Below, one piece after another: positions 1-9,195 of a stretch of DNA of 64,000 nucleotides (positions within the stretch are counted from its first letter, which is position 1; each line of letters starts with the position of its first letter). Where the stretch lies: assembly GCA_905221605.1 (NCBI GenBank), contig CAJNDS010002754.1:62001-126000 (forward strand), written 5' to 3'. The stretch comes from Symbiodinium natans (lineage: Eukaryota; Sar; Dinophyceae; Suessiales; Symbiodiniaceae). Both the position numbers and the translations under genes were made by a program. The notes under the pieces were generated by a model, which was given only the letters and a program-made list of their open reading frames with translations, was not told the DNA's origin and ran no database searches.

Positions 1-200
1 ACCTGAAGTACCTTTGTTTTCCCATGTCTGGCAGACAGTGTTTGAAGCTGGAGAGCCGTGCTCGCATTGGCTCAAGACGAGCGGAGCTCGAGAAGCTGTG
101 AACAGCGCAGTGAAAAGAGTCCGCACTTCGTGCTGTGAGGGTTGAGTGTAGTCTTGACCTGAGGTCCCTTAGGCCCCGTAGCTGTGCCACGAGTTTCAAC
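1..200 (+). repeat. 3' part of 5' LTR of copia element 1
   Basis: These 200 bases match the last 200 bases of the complete LTR at 9196-9730 almost exactly, and they end in the same TCAAC terminus. The beginning of this LTR lies left of the window. A primer-binding site follows after a one-base gap, which marks this as the 5' LTR of the first element. Confidence 0.9.
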
Positions 201-201
201 G

Positions 202-213
202 TGGTAGCGGAGC
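202..213 (+). promoter_or_regulatory. Primer-binding site (initiator tRNA-Met type)
   Basis: TGGTAGCGGAGC starts one base after the LTR. It closely resembles the TGGTATCAGAGC / TGGTAGCAGAGC sites by which Ty1/copia elements prime minus-strand synthesis from the 3' end of initiator tRNA-Met. It is missing from the second element. Confidence 0.75.
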
Positions 214-226
214 TTCGTGCTCCAGC

Positions 227-1927
227 ATGGACACTGGTGAAGAACGTGTGCCTGGACGAGACCGTTCTCCGAGAGGCCGCAGTGCAAGCAGCCTGAGTTC
301 CACAGGGCTTTCTGGTGCAAGGTCACCAAGTGCCCGTGGGAGAAGAGAACGTGGAAGGTCTTTGCCAGCGCGACCAGCTTCAGTTCCACGCGGAGTAGAC
401 CCAAGGCAGTGGACAGCTACGACTGGAGCAGGCCATCAGCCACCAGTCGGGGCTGTGCCTTCGTTTGGACCTCAGTTCTACCAGATGGGAACACCCCCTC
501 AGACGGCACCACAAGAACCCCTTCAAGTTCCGAATATGCAGTTGCCCGTTGCACCTGGAGTAGCTCAACAGATGGAGTTCACGAGAGCAATGCTGCAAGC
601 GCAGGACGAGCAGATCCGACAGCAGGCAGCTCAACTTCAACAGATGAGTGCCATGCTTACGCAAGCATTGCAGCTTGCAAGTGCGAATGCTGCCAATGCG
701 CATATTGCAGCAGCTGCAGCTTCATCGTCGACGAGTCCTACACCTGGAGGAGACCCCTCAGCAGCACCTGCGAATGCATCGACTCCTGTGGACATGGAAG
801 TAGACTCTGGTGTACGAAACAAGAGAGCAGAGGGTTACATTCCACAGTTGCCTCAGCTGAACTATGCGTCCATGACGAGCAGACATGCTGAAATCCGAGT
901 TTGGACAGCCTACAGAGACGAACTTACGAGTTGGCTTTGTTTGCTCGACGACCGCTACGCTACGGAATTGCAAGAAGCGATCAGTAGCAATGTGGAAGTC
1001 TTGCAAGTGAGGCTTGAAGCCGGGAAAGCAGCCCGGTCAACCAAACTTTGGTTTTTGCTTCGTCAGTCCATGAGCAAGTTCCAACGTGGGCAAGATTTGG
1101 TGCATCTCATCGAGGTGAAACAAATGGGAGCAAGTGCCGGATACGAACTCTGGCGCTCGTTGAACAACGAATTGTCAGTTCGCTCCAGAGTGGAGGGACA
1201 GGCCCTCCGCGAACAGGCGTTAGGCCTGGTGCCACCAAAGCATCTCAAGCGACCACTTGATGTCGCCAGGTGGTACACCACCGAGCTTCTCAAGTTCGAG
1301 GCGCAGGTGAAGCATCGCTTCCCGGAGTTGCTCATCGGAGAACAAGAGGGAGTCCTGTGCCTGATGAAGCACTTGGATTCTGAGACCAAGAGATATCTGC
1401 TCCTCCATCACTCAACAAAGAGCATGGGTGAGCTGATGACTGGTTTGCAGTTTTACGACGAGCAACTTCGTGTGATGGACTTCCAGAGAGAAGGAGCATC
1501 CGGGTATGCGAATGCCTTCAAGGGTGGCAGAGGCGGAAAGGGCGACAGAGACAAGAGCAACAAAGGCTCCAAGGGCAACAAGGGCAACAAAGGCGAGAAA
1601 GGAGAAAAGGGACAGAAGGGTGGCAAAGCGAAAGGAAAGGACAAGAAAGGTGACCAAGGCGGAAAAGGAGACAGAGCTCGGAGCAAGAGCAGAGAAGCGA
1701 AGAAGACGGATGTCTGCCGCAACTGCGGGAAGACTGGACACTGGGCACGCGACTGCTGGGCACCTCCGAAGGACAAAGCCGCAGCGGCAACGAACCAGGC
1801 CAGCCAGAGGCACCATCATCTTCATCGTCTACTTCGGCGAAAGCAGCAGCACAGCCCACAACCAAGGGTAGTGGAAAAGCACAGTCATCAATCAAGACGT
1901 TTCTGGAGGGATATCACTTTGGTATGA
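227..1927 (+). CDS. gag: Gag polyprotein of Ty1/copia element 1
   Basis: Structural nucleocapsid-type protein of a Ty1/copia retrotransposon, 566 aa, intact. The ATG at 227 is the first one after the primer-binding site. The N-terminus is rich in Ser, Arg, Pro and Gln. A central helical region (about residues 210-430) resembles the UBN2/retrotrans_gag type. A collagen-like Gly-Lys-Gly-rich stretch (about 430-490) is followed by one CCHC zinc knuckle, CRNCGKTGHWARDC (about 496-509), expected to bind RNA. The stop codon overlaps the next start (ATGA at 1924-1927), so pol is probably made by a -1 shift or termination-reinitiation. Gag identity rests on position and the zinc knuckle; the N-terminal half has no recognised motif. 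Confidence 0.85.
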   Translation: MDTGEERVPGRDRSPRGRSASSLSSTGLSGARSPSARGRRERGRSLPARPASVPRGVDPRQWTATTGAGHQPPVGAVPSFGPQFYQMGTPPQTAPQEPLQVPNMQLPVAPGVAQQMEFTRAMLQAQDEQIRQQAAQLQQMSAMLTQALQLASANAANAHIAAAAASSSTSPTPGGDPSAAPANASTPVDMEVDSGVRNKRAEGYIPQLPQLNYASMTSRHAEIRVWTAYRDELTSWLCLLDDRYATELQEAISSNVEVLQVRLEAGKAARSTKLWFLLRQSMSKFQRGQDLVHLIEVKQMGASAGYELWRSLNNELSVRSRVEGQALREQALGLVPPKHLKRPLDVARWYTTELLKFEAQVKHRFPELLIGEQEGVLCLMKHLDSETKRYLLLHHSTKSMGELMTGLQFYDEQLRVMDFQREGASGYANAFKGGRGGKGDRDKSNKGSKGNKGNKGEKGEKGQKGGKAKGKDKKGDQGGKGDRARSKSREAKKTDVCRNCGKTGHWARDCWAPPKDKAAAATNQASQRHHHLHRLLRRKQQHSPQPRVVEKHSHQSRRFWRDITLV

Positions 1928-4893
1928 TGCTCACGAACCAAGTGGTTAGTTTTCCTTCAGATGATCGTATTTACTGGCTGATTGACTCTGGTAGTTCGTT
2001 CCACATCATCACGAGAGAGACGCTTGAGAGTGATCATGTGAAGGTCCTTGCATGGCTTGAAGGACGCCCGAAGTCGTATGCGGAGACTGCGACAGGAGAT
2101 TCCGTTGAGATTGGCGGATCGACACATGTTTTGGTGGAAGTTTGCTTTGAAACCACCACATCAGCATCACTGAAGAGCAGTTCTGAGCATGAGGGTGACG
2201 CTGTGTACATGTGTAGGGCTAGGTTTGAAGCCGTCATTTCCGATCAGATCAAGCACAATTTGCTGAACATCAACTTGCTTTGTCAGAATGGAGGTTGGGA
2301 GCCAGCAATGTGCGGCCAGCAGGGCGTAATTACCGTCCGAAAGCACGGCGTAACGCTGAAACCAACCATGTTTGCTTCAGTTAGTTGGCTTGCGTCAGTT
2401 CGGAATGACCATCCTTTAGCGCTGAAACCGCAGGATTTGATCGCCAAAACGGAACAGTTTCGTCGAAGTCGGTCTCGCAAGTCGTCTTCGAGTCGTGATT
2501 TTCATCGTTCGACTTCGAATCGAGGTCATCGCAGCTCTGCGAGAGTGTGTGTTGAGCCCGAAAACCCCGAATTGCTGGATGTTTCATGTCTTGATGAGGT
2601 AGTTGATTGCGAGTTTCAGACGAGCCACGAACATGTTGACCTGGACCAAGGCGAAGCTAAGGACAGACTAAGGACAGTCGGTGACGTCTCCGGCTCTGCG
2701 AGGGATCAACTTCAATTTTTCAGTCATGTGGATACGCCAATTGTTCGTGAGCTTGGTAGGGATGAGCGCTTGATTTTTAGTGAAGACAACAGCGTTATCT
2801 CACACAAGCAACAGGACAACAGCACCACACCAGCAGTCGAGCGGCTTGTATTTAAAAATGACAGCAGCGTTATCTCACACAAGCAACAGGACAACAGCAC
2901 CACACCAGCAGTTGAGCGTCTTGTGCATGAGCATGGTAGGGAAACAGTTGTCTGTCGTGCTTGCTTGGAGGATTTCCCTGATGAGGTTGAGATTGGGAGC
3001 TTGGATTGCTCAAAGAGGCGAAGTTTTCCTAGAGTAGGACAGATAGGAGACCGCCGCTATGGATCCGAGTGCCACGATGCAACGAAGCATCCAAGAGTTG
3101 GAAGGCATGCGCCAGGGGGCGAGACGCAGGAGACTGATACTGTTGGAGGCCAACGCCGCGCAGCACGGCATAGAGCTTCCACAGGATCTCCGAGAGGAGC
3201 TCCAGGCAACGTATGCCGAGGCGGAGTCCACTGGAGGGGACGAGATGGATCTGGATTTGGATTCGGCAAGGGTGGACCCTTCGACCTCATCTCCTTCGAT
3301 GGAGTACGTCATGGAAGAGACGGAAGCGGCGGAGGCACCGTCGTCCCACACTGGGGTGAGGGAATTCCAAACGGATCCTTCGATGTCAGAGGCTCCAGCC
3401 AAGGGACCCGCTATGGTGCAGATGAAGCCGACGCCGAAGATCAAATCCAAGGAGAAAACCATGGCCGTGAGACCGGTGCGGAACTTGCTGCCGGACCATG
3501 TGGATCAATCGACCATGGGGGTCGATCCTCGGGAGCCCTCCGGCCCCCCGCCGGCATCGTCAGCGCCAGCACGGAGGGGAAAACGGCGCTGGGCGTCGGC
3601 AGGCTGGATGACGTGGGTTGCTCGTCGGTTCGGAGGAGCTTGGACGGCAGCACAAGCTTCGGGAGCCAGCGACTCACCGGATACGCCGGTGACGCTGTTT
3701 TGTCTCCTGTGCCAGAAATATGTCACCGAAGCCCACTTGATGAGCGAGCCACACGAAGCCAACATGCAGGGCTTCACGCAGACCATCTCCAAGGAGGGCC
3801 TCCACGTGACACAGAACCCGGTGGATTGGGGCACATGGGAGCAAGCTCTTGCCGAACCAGAGCAGCTGGAACTTGGAGTGACAGAGGGCAAGGCTCGCTC
3901 AGTGGTTACGCTGGGACCGAGCGAGTTTCCTCAGCCGAACCCGAAGGAAACAACCGCGGCAGCACCGGCGAGCCCAGGGCCAGGACCATCGACAATGGTG
4001 GTGGAGATAGACGAGTCCGACGAGGATTGGGGAGAATGGAGGCCAACCACAGGGGTTCCAGCTCCAACGACCCCAGCACATCCGGAGCATCCCCCTATCT
4101 CCATGACGCAGCCGCCGGGGGAACCGGTCAGCCCGACAGCAGTGTACACGGAGCACCGCCGGGGCCCCGAGCCCAGGCATGCGAAGAGCACTCTCCGAGT
4201 GACACCTCCCTGGCGGGAATCACTTTCCAACCTGGGCTATCATGGTCCGTATCTGCAGCTGCATCTGAGCACACCAGGCCACACCTCAGAAGGGCTGCAA
4301 GCCCTCGGACCTTTGAGGGAGAGCTTCCTGCGGATGCAGGTGAAGGACCATGCCCAACTGCCGGTCAGCTTGACACCCCCGAAAGCCGCCAGCGACCTCT
4401 CCAGCACGGTGATGAGGATGGCAGAAACGATGGAAACAGGAGCAGCGGGGACATTGGCACCGGCAGGAAGGCCATTCAACCCAATGAGCCTTCGCGCTCA
4501 GCTCGAGGCGGGGATCCTCACGGGCCAACAATACGAGGACCGGCGCCGAGCAAGGTCGCAGGACATACAGGCTGCGAGGTCGGTCGCGCCAAGGCTGGCG
4601 CTCCCGATACCTCCGCCACCTCCAGTTCCGCGGCCCGAACGCACGCCCGAAACCCCAATTCCGTGGAGTGGCGCGCCGTCGCCTGCATTCATGGAACTTA
4701 TCAGGCGCCGCCGAGATCGCCAAGAGCGCGATCGTTCTCGCTCCCCGTCTCCCTGAAAGGGAGTACGGAGAAGCCCAACCCAATCCTTGCAGCTTTGTCC
4801 CAAGACGAGAGAAAAGAGCCCGATACGCGACAGCCACAACAGCAGTTTGAGTTAGTCACTGAAGAAGGAATTATTGGGGACAATGTGCAGTAA
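1924..4893 (+). CDS. pol: Pol polyprotein, 5' part: protease plus linker (frameshifted)
   Basis: First part of the copia Pol polyprotein. The aspartic protease active site reads YWLIDSGSSFH, with the catalytic Asp at about residue 21. A 75-bp in-frame direct repeat lies at 2791-2930 (repeat unit VISHKQQDNSTTPAVERL). From about codon 380 to 940 the translation is Gly/Arg/Ser/Thr-rich and looks like an off-frame reading of the gene at 3059-4756, yet it stays open. Frame 1 ends at TAA 4891-4893 because two bases (GT) present in copy 2 (10139-10140) are missing between 4888 and 4889. In copy 2 the same frame runs on into integrase. Hence this is the N-terminal part of a broken pol, not a separate gene. 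Confidence 0.75.
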   Translation: MMLTNQVVSFPSDDRIYWLIDSGSSFHIITRETLESDHVKVLAWLEGRPKSYAETATGDSVEIGGSTHVLVEVCFETTTSASLKSSSEHEGDAVYMCRARFEAVISDQIKHNLLNINLLCQNGGWEPAMCGQQGVITVRKHGVTLKPTMFASVSWLASVRNDHPLALKPQDLIAKTEQFRRSRSRKSSSSRDFHRSTSNRGHRSSARVCVEPENPELLDVSCLDEVVDCEFQTSHEHVDLDQGEAKDRLRTVGDVSGSARDQLQFFSHVDTPIVRELGRDERLIFSEDNSVISHKQQDNSTTPAVERLVFKNDSSVISHKQQDNSTTPAVERLVHEHGRETVVCRACLEDFPDEVEIGSLDCSKRRSFPRVGQIGDRRYGSECHDATKHPRVGRHAPGGETQETDTVGGQRRAARHRASTGSPRGAPGNVCRGGVHWRGRDGSGFGFGKGGPFDLISFDGVRHGRDGSGGGTVVPHWGEGIPNGSFDVRGSSQGTRYGADEADAEDQIQGENHGRETGAELAAGPCGSIDHGGRSSGALRPPAGIVSASTEGKTALGVGRLDDVGCSSVRRSLDGSTSFGSQRLTGYAGDAVLSPVPEICHRSPLDERATRSQHAGLHADHLQGGPPRDTEPGGLGHMGASSCRTRAAGTWSDRGQGSLSGYAGTERVSSAEPEGNNRGSTGEPRARTIDNGGGDRRVRRGLGRMEANHRGSSSNDPSTSGASPYLHDAAAGGTGQPDSSVHGAPPGPRAQACEEHSPSDTSLAGITFQPGLSWSVSAAASEHTRPHLRRAASPRTFEGELPADAGEGPCPTAGQLDTPESRQRPLQHGDEDGRNDGNRSSGDIGTGRKAIQPNEPSRSARGGDPHGPTIRGPAPSKVAGHTGCEVGRAKAGAPDTSATSSSAARTHARNPNSVEWRAVACIHGTYQAPPRSPRARSFSLPVSLKGSTEKPNPILAALSQDERKEPDTRQPQQQFELVTEEGIIGDNVQ
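2791..2930 (+). repeat. 75-bp in-frame tandem duplication in pol
   Basis: Two copies of a block of about 65 bp (2791-2855 and 2866-2930) start exactly 75 bases apart. The duplication keeps the frame and gives two copies of the peptide VISHKQQDNSTTPAVERL just after the protease region. Confidence 0.85.
3059..4756 (+). CDS. Overlapping ORF inside pol (unknown protein with Cys/His cluster)
   Basis: A 565-aa ORF lies entirely inside the pol frame but in another frame (+1 relative to it). Its composition looks more like a real protein than the pol frame over the same bases: an amphipathic helical start (MQRSIQELEG, then acidic), a Cys/His cluster FCLLCQKYVTEAHLMSEPH (about residues 212-230) that could bind zinc, Pro-rich stretches, and an Arg/Ser C-terminus (RDRQERDRSRSPSP). 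The last 91 codons survive in copy 2 (9734-10006). No family is recognised. It may be a gene captured between protease and integrase. Translation mode is unknown, and two frames open over 1.7 kb is less surprising in GC-rich DNA. Confidence 0.5.
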   Translation: MDPSATMQRSIQELEGMRQGARRRRLILLEANAAQHGIELPQDLREELQATYAEAESTGGDEMDLDLDSARVDPSTSSPSMEYVMEETEAAEAPSSHTGVREFQTDPSMSEAPAKGPAMVQMKPTPKIKSKEKTMAVRPVRNLLPDHVDQSTMGVDPREPSGPPPASSAPARRGKRRWASAGWMTWVARRFGGAWTAAQASGASDSPDTPVTLFCLLCQKYVTEAHLMSEPHEANMQGFTQTISKEGLHVTQNPVDWGTWEQALAEPEQLELGVTEGKARSVVTLGPSEFPQPNPKETTAAAPASPGPGPSTMVVEIDESDEDWGEWRPTTGVPAPTTPAHPEHPPISMTQPPGEPVSPTAVYTEHRRGPEPRHAKSTLRVTPPWRESLSNLGYHGPYLQLHLSTPGHTSEGLQALGPLRESFLRMQVKDHAQLPVSLTPPKAASDLSSTVMRMAETMETGAAGTLAPAGRPFNPMSLRAQLEAGILTGQQYEDRRRARSQDIQAARSVAPRLALPIPPPPPVPRPERTPETPIPWSGAPSPAFMELIRRRRDRQERDRSRSPSP

Positions 4894-7800
4894 ACAGGCA
4901 GAGCTTCAGCACCACATGCAGGGACACGTACCATACATGTCTGACTGTGAGTTTTGCCAGCGCACTAGAGGGACCACTCCAGCCCGAAAGCGTAGCGACC
5001 TGAACCCGAGAGAGTTCCAGCTTGACCAGTGCTTCTTTCGCAAGCTTGCATTCATCGTACTGGTTCATACCATGAGCTTTGCGATTGCAGTTTGCTTTAG
5101 ACCTGAGGGAGAGAGCGCAGCAACAACAGCAGAGCATTTGCATCCCTGGGTCAGGCACTTTGGTGTGAAACAACCGCATTTCATGTCTGATGCAGAGGGA
5201 CTCACGAAGAACATCGCAGCGAGGCTCGCTGATCTTTGTGAGGGTACTGAGGACAGCTTTGCACCCGAAAGGCATGCACCAGCAGCAGAACGAGCCATTA
5301 GGACCCTGAAAGGAATCGTAGCAACACATGAGCTTGAGTTGCGTGAACATGGCGTTGTTTTGGATGGTGAGTGTGCGGATGTTTTCGACCTTTTGTTTCA
5401 ATACGCAGCACACACGCACAACAGGTTTTCAGTTTCTGTAGGGTCGACCATGACACCCATGCAGAAGATCCGCGGAGATCGAGTGCGACCGCAAGTCACG
5501 TATCCGTTCGGTGCGGTAGCATACGCTAAGATAACGCGGGCTAGAAGACCTGACGCGGATGCCAAGTATGCTCGAGGGATCTACTTGGGACCAGTGCTTG
5601 GGAGCACAGGTCATGCCATGGAAATCCGCTTGGATAGTGGGGAGACGAAACGGGTGATCGCGCCCGGACTCAAATTGCTCTACCCGTTGCGTTTCGACGC
5701 AAATCTTCTGCCCGGTGCAAAGGCCCTAGATGGCTTCGTGCCCCCGCCTGAAGCACCGAAGACCAAAGAGCTGTTTCTCCCATATGTTCCAGGTGGAGGT
5801 CCTCCCATAGACTGGGTGAGACAACATGGTGTTACACCCAAGTGCCCCGGATGCCAGGAAGGCGTCAGCTCGAGCAGGCATTCCCAAAAGTGTGTGAAGA
5901 GATACCAAAAATGGTTGCGTGATTCCATCGATGATGCTCTGGAGGCATTAGATGAAGGACCGAAGGTCGACCGAAGACCTGAGGAGCTAATTGGAGAAGA
6001 CCCATACGATGATGACGAGCAAATGAAGCCGAACAAGCGAACACGCTTTGGAGGAGAGGAGGTCCGAGCGTTTGATCCTGAGCAAGCAGGAGTCGGAGAC
6101 CTAGAGATCCCGGAGATGTCAGTGCCGGACGCTGACTGGAATGTGTCCGAGTACCAGCCGTCCGAGGCTGAGGATGACGATATGGGAGAAGCTCCAGAGA
6201 TGGGAGACGCTCCAGAGCATCCCCAGACATTCCATGAGGGGGTCCCAGTCCGATACCTGGAGGAATTGCTCGAGAGCGCCCACTACACACCGCAACCACT
6301 TTCTTGTTGTGACCACTACGACGTCGAAGCAGCATGTCACTTACTTGTTGGTCGGTCGAGCGTGGAGAAGTTCCCGTATGTTTGCTTGAATACAACAACA
6401 CAACGACAGCACCATAAGCAACAGCAGTCGGTCGAGCGTGAAGCAGTTGAGTTGTTGAATCTCCAGGACCACCCATGTGTATGTTCTTCAGTTAAAGAGA
6501 AAAGGGAAGATGAGTCCGCAGGGGCGTACATGAGAATCCAAGACAGGACTCTGTGGGTGAATCGACCTCGAGCCAGCTACGACGACCTGGAAGGCTTCCA
6601 GCTGGACCCTGAAGAGACATGGCAAGGAATCAAGAAAGAAGTGAATGCGCTCGATAGTCTGAAAGTTGGTTATGCAAGATCAAAGAGCGAGATTGATGAA
6701 TACCGCAAAGCCAACCCAAACTGTCGGACGGTCAAGTCCCGATGGGTCCTCACTCAGAAGGCCCCAGGACTAGTCCGAGCAAGGATAGTCGCTAAGGATT
6801 TTGCTCATGGCCGACCATCCGCACTCGATTTGGGGTTGAGTTCTAATACTGCGTCGGTGGAAGCCCTCAAGATCGTCCTTGCACGGGCGGCGAAGGGAAA
6901 GATGCGGGCTTACGGCCTCGACATATCCACCGCGTTTCTCTTTGCGCAGGTAGTGGAACCCACCATTATCGAGTTGCCAAGCACATTCGCGCTCGAGAGC
7001 GGCGAAACCGCGTACTTGATACTAGAGAAAGCGCTATACGGTTTGCGTTCCGCCAGCCTCAGCTGGCAGCGACATCTGAACAGGATCGTGTCTGCCCTAG
7101 GCTTGCAAGCGAGTCCGCTTGAACCGACGCTTTTCAGCGGATGGGTCAACCTTGAATCCGGATGGGAGTATATCATCATGTTAGCGTACGTGGATGATTT
7201 GCTCATTGTGTCCTCTACCGAGAAAGGGTTCGAGTACGTCCACGAAGCCCTGAGTTCAGTCTTGAAAGTCAAAGTGACAGGGAGGCTGATCGAAGATGGG
7301 CAGATGGAATTCCTCGGCCGTTTAATCCGTTGGGATGGACGACAGATCATGCTTGGGGTGAAGCCTGAGTATGTGAAGTCGGTCTTTACATCCTTCGGAT
7401 GGGACATATCCACCGTAAAAGCATCCTTGACGACACCCGACATCAGGAGTATGTACGATGAGGAGAGTGTTGAAGAGCCCTCAAAGGAGCTGTCCAGTGA
7501 AGCAGCTTCACGGTCCCGAAGTTGCCTAGGGAAGATAGGCTGGCTCTATCAAACTCGCTCAGATATAACGTACTTTCACTCCATGTTGTCGCGCGGACAA
7601 AGCATGCCACGGCAAGTGCATGAAGATGCACTTCGCAAGTTCCTGCGATGGTTAGCAGCGTTTCCGCTGTTAGATCAAATCTTCCCGCTCGGAGATGGCA
7701 AGACCAATGAGGGGGAGAATGCCAGCCTGGTGGCCTATTGCGACAGCAATTGGGGCAGCGAGATGAGCGTAGCCCGGAAAAGCACCAGTGGCGGTGTGAT

Positions 7801-8983
7801 CTACATCGCAGTGGACAGTACGTGGTACTGCATAAAGGGGTACAGCCGCCTGCAAAGCGTTGTCGCACTCAGCTCAGCAGAGGCAGAGTTGTTTGCCATC
7901 GCCGAGGCAGCGAAAGAGGTGGCAGGACTTGCGCAATTGACGGCGCATATCTGGGGCACCCTCCAGAAACCCCACCGCGTGTATACTGACTCTGCCTCAG
8001 CTAGGCAAATTGCCAGCATGGAGGGGCTACTCAGGCGCATGCGGCATATAGACTTGAGGTTGTGCTTTATCCAAGACCGTGTCCATAGCGGCGAGTTAGC
8101 CGTGGAGGGAGTGGCCGGAACCGAGAATGTGAGCGATCTTCTCACAAAGAGTTTAAATCGCCTCCAAACAGCAAAGCATACAGCAACCCTCGGACTAGAA
8201 GATGTCACCAACATCGATTTCCGAGAGGTCCCAGCAGTCAGGTCTTGCTTGTTGCTGTCTGGAGTGCTAGATTCTGTACTCGGGCCAGACAACCTCGAAT
8301 ACGAAGCTTTCTGTCGGCTATGCGAACTCGAGACTGAATATTCAACTTTGCTGATTGAGTTTTGCACGAGTTCACGTTCGAATCTGTACCTGCAAGGAAG
8401 TGTGCACCAAGTATTTGTCCTGCCGATTACTCAAGGGGTTGATGGAACCTCCAATGACACCGTGGAGCGGGTCATGTCTGCAATGAATGTTGCGAGAGAA
8501 TGGGGGATGAAGGTTGTTTTCTGGAGCAGCACTCCTTGTACCGGAGGTAGCCCGTACCAACGGCGACACGAAGATCGGCCGGGCTATCAGGACCATCTAC
8601 AAGCTTTGTTCACGGTGCATCGCAAGCTCTGGCGGAGCTTCTTAGTGATGGTGAACCACCCGCAAGTGGGGGTATGGGTCATAGAATGGCCGCAGAGGTG
8701 TGCCTACTGGGGATGGGCAAGCACCCGTTCGTTTGCAAAGCAACGAACCCATTACACTGGCGAAGTGCACGGCTGTGTTTCAGGCTTGGTAGGCAGAGAT
8801 GGATTACCTATCCGAAAGATTTGGAAACTGATGTCGAACGATGAACAGTTTGTGCGAACAATGTCCGAAACATTTGCATGTACCTGCAAGGGAGATCATT
8901 CACGAAACTTTGATCTCAAAGCAACGCAGCACTATCCGCCAGCTTTCGCGGACGTCGCCCTGGAAAGCTTGCGACTGCGGTAA
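4874..8983 (+). CDS. pol: Pol polyprotein, 3' part: integrase, reverse transcriptase, RNase H
   Basis: 1369-aa continuation of copia Pol. Domain order integrase-RT-RNase H defines Ty1/copia. Integrase: zinc-binding H14-x3-H18-x6-C25-x2-C28, then catalytic acidic residues in FQLDQCF, FMSDAEG and AAERAIRTLKG. RT: KARIVAKDF-like start (VRARIVAKDFAHG), LDISTAFLFA, and the YVDD box near 7187-7198. RNase H: AYCDSNWG, SSAEAELFA, YTDSASA. After RNase H a further extension of about 250 aa contains STPCTGGSPYQ (near residue 1217) and VIEWPQRCAYWGW. The true start is upstream in the protease frame; this ORF is only separate because of the 2-bp deletion near 4888. The nominal start has no significance. 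Confidence 0.9.
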   Translation: MGTMCSKQAELQHHMQGHVPYMSDCEFCQRTRGTTPARKRSDLNPREFQLDQCFFRKLAFIVLVHTMSFAIAVCFRPEGESAATTAEHLHPWVRHFGVKQPHFMSDAEGLTKNIAARLADLCEGTEDSFAPERHAPAAERAIRTLKGIVATHELELREHGVVLDGECADVFDLLFQYAAHTHNRFSVSVGSTMTPMQKIRGDRVRPQVTYPFGAVAYAKITRARRPDADAKYARGIYLGPVLGSTGHAMEIRLDSGETKRVIAPGLKLLYPLRFDANLLPGAKALDGFVPPPEAPKTKELFLPYVPGGGPPIDWVRQHGVTPKCPGCQEGVSSSRHSQKCVKRYQKWLRDSIDDALEALDEGPKVDRRPEELIGEDPYDDDEQMKPNKRTRFGGEEVRAFDPEQAGVGDLEIPEMSVPDADWNVSEYQPSEAEDDDMGEAPEMGDAPEHPQTFHEGVPVRYLEELLESAHYTPQPLSCCDHYDVEAACHLLVGRSSVEKFPYVCLNTTTQRQHHKQQQSVEREAVELLNLQDHPCVCSSVKEKREDESAGAYMRIQDRTLWVNRPRASYDDLEGFQLDPEETWQGIKKEVNALDSLKVGYARSKSEIDEYRKANPNCRTVKSRWVLTQKAPGLVRARIVAKDFAHGRPSALDLGLSSNTASVEALKIVLARAAKGKMRAYGLDISTAFLFAQVVEPTIIELPSTFALESGETAYLILEKALYGLRSASLSWQRHLNRIVSALGLQASPLEPTLFSGWVNLESGWEYIIMLAYVDDLLIVSSTEKGFEYVHEALSSVLKVKVTGRLIEDGQMEFLGRLIRWDGRQIMLGVKPEYVKSVFTSFGWDISTVKASLTTPDIRSMYDEESVEEPSKELSSEAASRSRSCLGKIGWLYQTRSDITYFHSMLSRGQSMPRQVHEDALRKFLRWLAAFPLLDQIFPLGDGKTNEGENASLVAYCDSNWGSEMSVARKSTSGGVIYIAVDSTWYCIKGYSRLQSVVALSSAEAELFAIAEAAKEVAGLAQLTAHIWGTLQKPHRVYTDSASARQIASMEGLLRRMRHIDLRLCFIQDRVHSGELAVEGVAGTENVSDLLTKSLNRLQTAKHTATLGLEDVTNIDFREVPAVRSCLLLSGVLDSVLGPDNLEYEAFCRLCELETEYSTLLIEFCTSSRSNLYLQGSVHQVFVLPITQGVDGTSNDTVERVMSAMNVAREWGMKVVFWSSTPCTGGSPYQRRHEDRPGYQDHLQALFTVHRKLWRSFLVMVNHPQVGVWVIEWPQRCAYWGWASTRSFAKQRTHYTGEVHGCVSGLVGRDGLPIRKIWKLMSNDEQFVRTMSETFACTCKGDHSRNFDLKATQHYPPAFADVALESLRLR

Positions 8984-9187
8984 TTCGCGCCCGCCCGCCC
9001 GCCCCCTGGCTTGCCCGCCCACCCGCCCAGCCAGGTTTCTTTGCGAGAGTTAGTCGACCTCCAGCGGTCTGAAGCAGTGCAGCGGTCTAGGACTGAGGAA
9101 TGCGCCGGAATGCGCGCCCCGGCGAGGAGCTTAGTTGGCTTTGCGTGGAGCTTAGTTGACGTGACCAACAGTGAAACTCTTGGTCAT

Positions 9188-9195
9188 GAGGGGGA
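9188..9195 (+). promoter_or_regulatory. Polypurine tract of element 1
   Basis: GAGGGGGA lies directly before the 3' LTR, the position of the plus-strand primer in LTR retrotransposons. The same tract precedes the third LTR. Confidence 0.7.

Noticed and set aside
1412..1895. Minus-strand ORFs across gag
   Set aside because: Antisense shadows of the Gly-Lys-rich gag region; composition (Leu/Phe/Ser/Pro) follows from the repeat.
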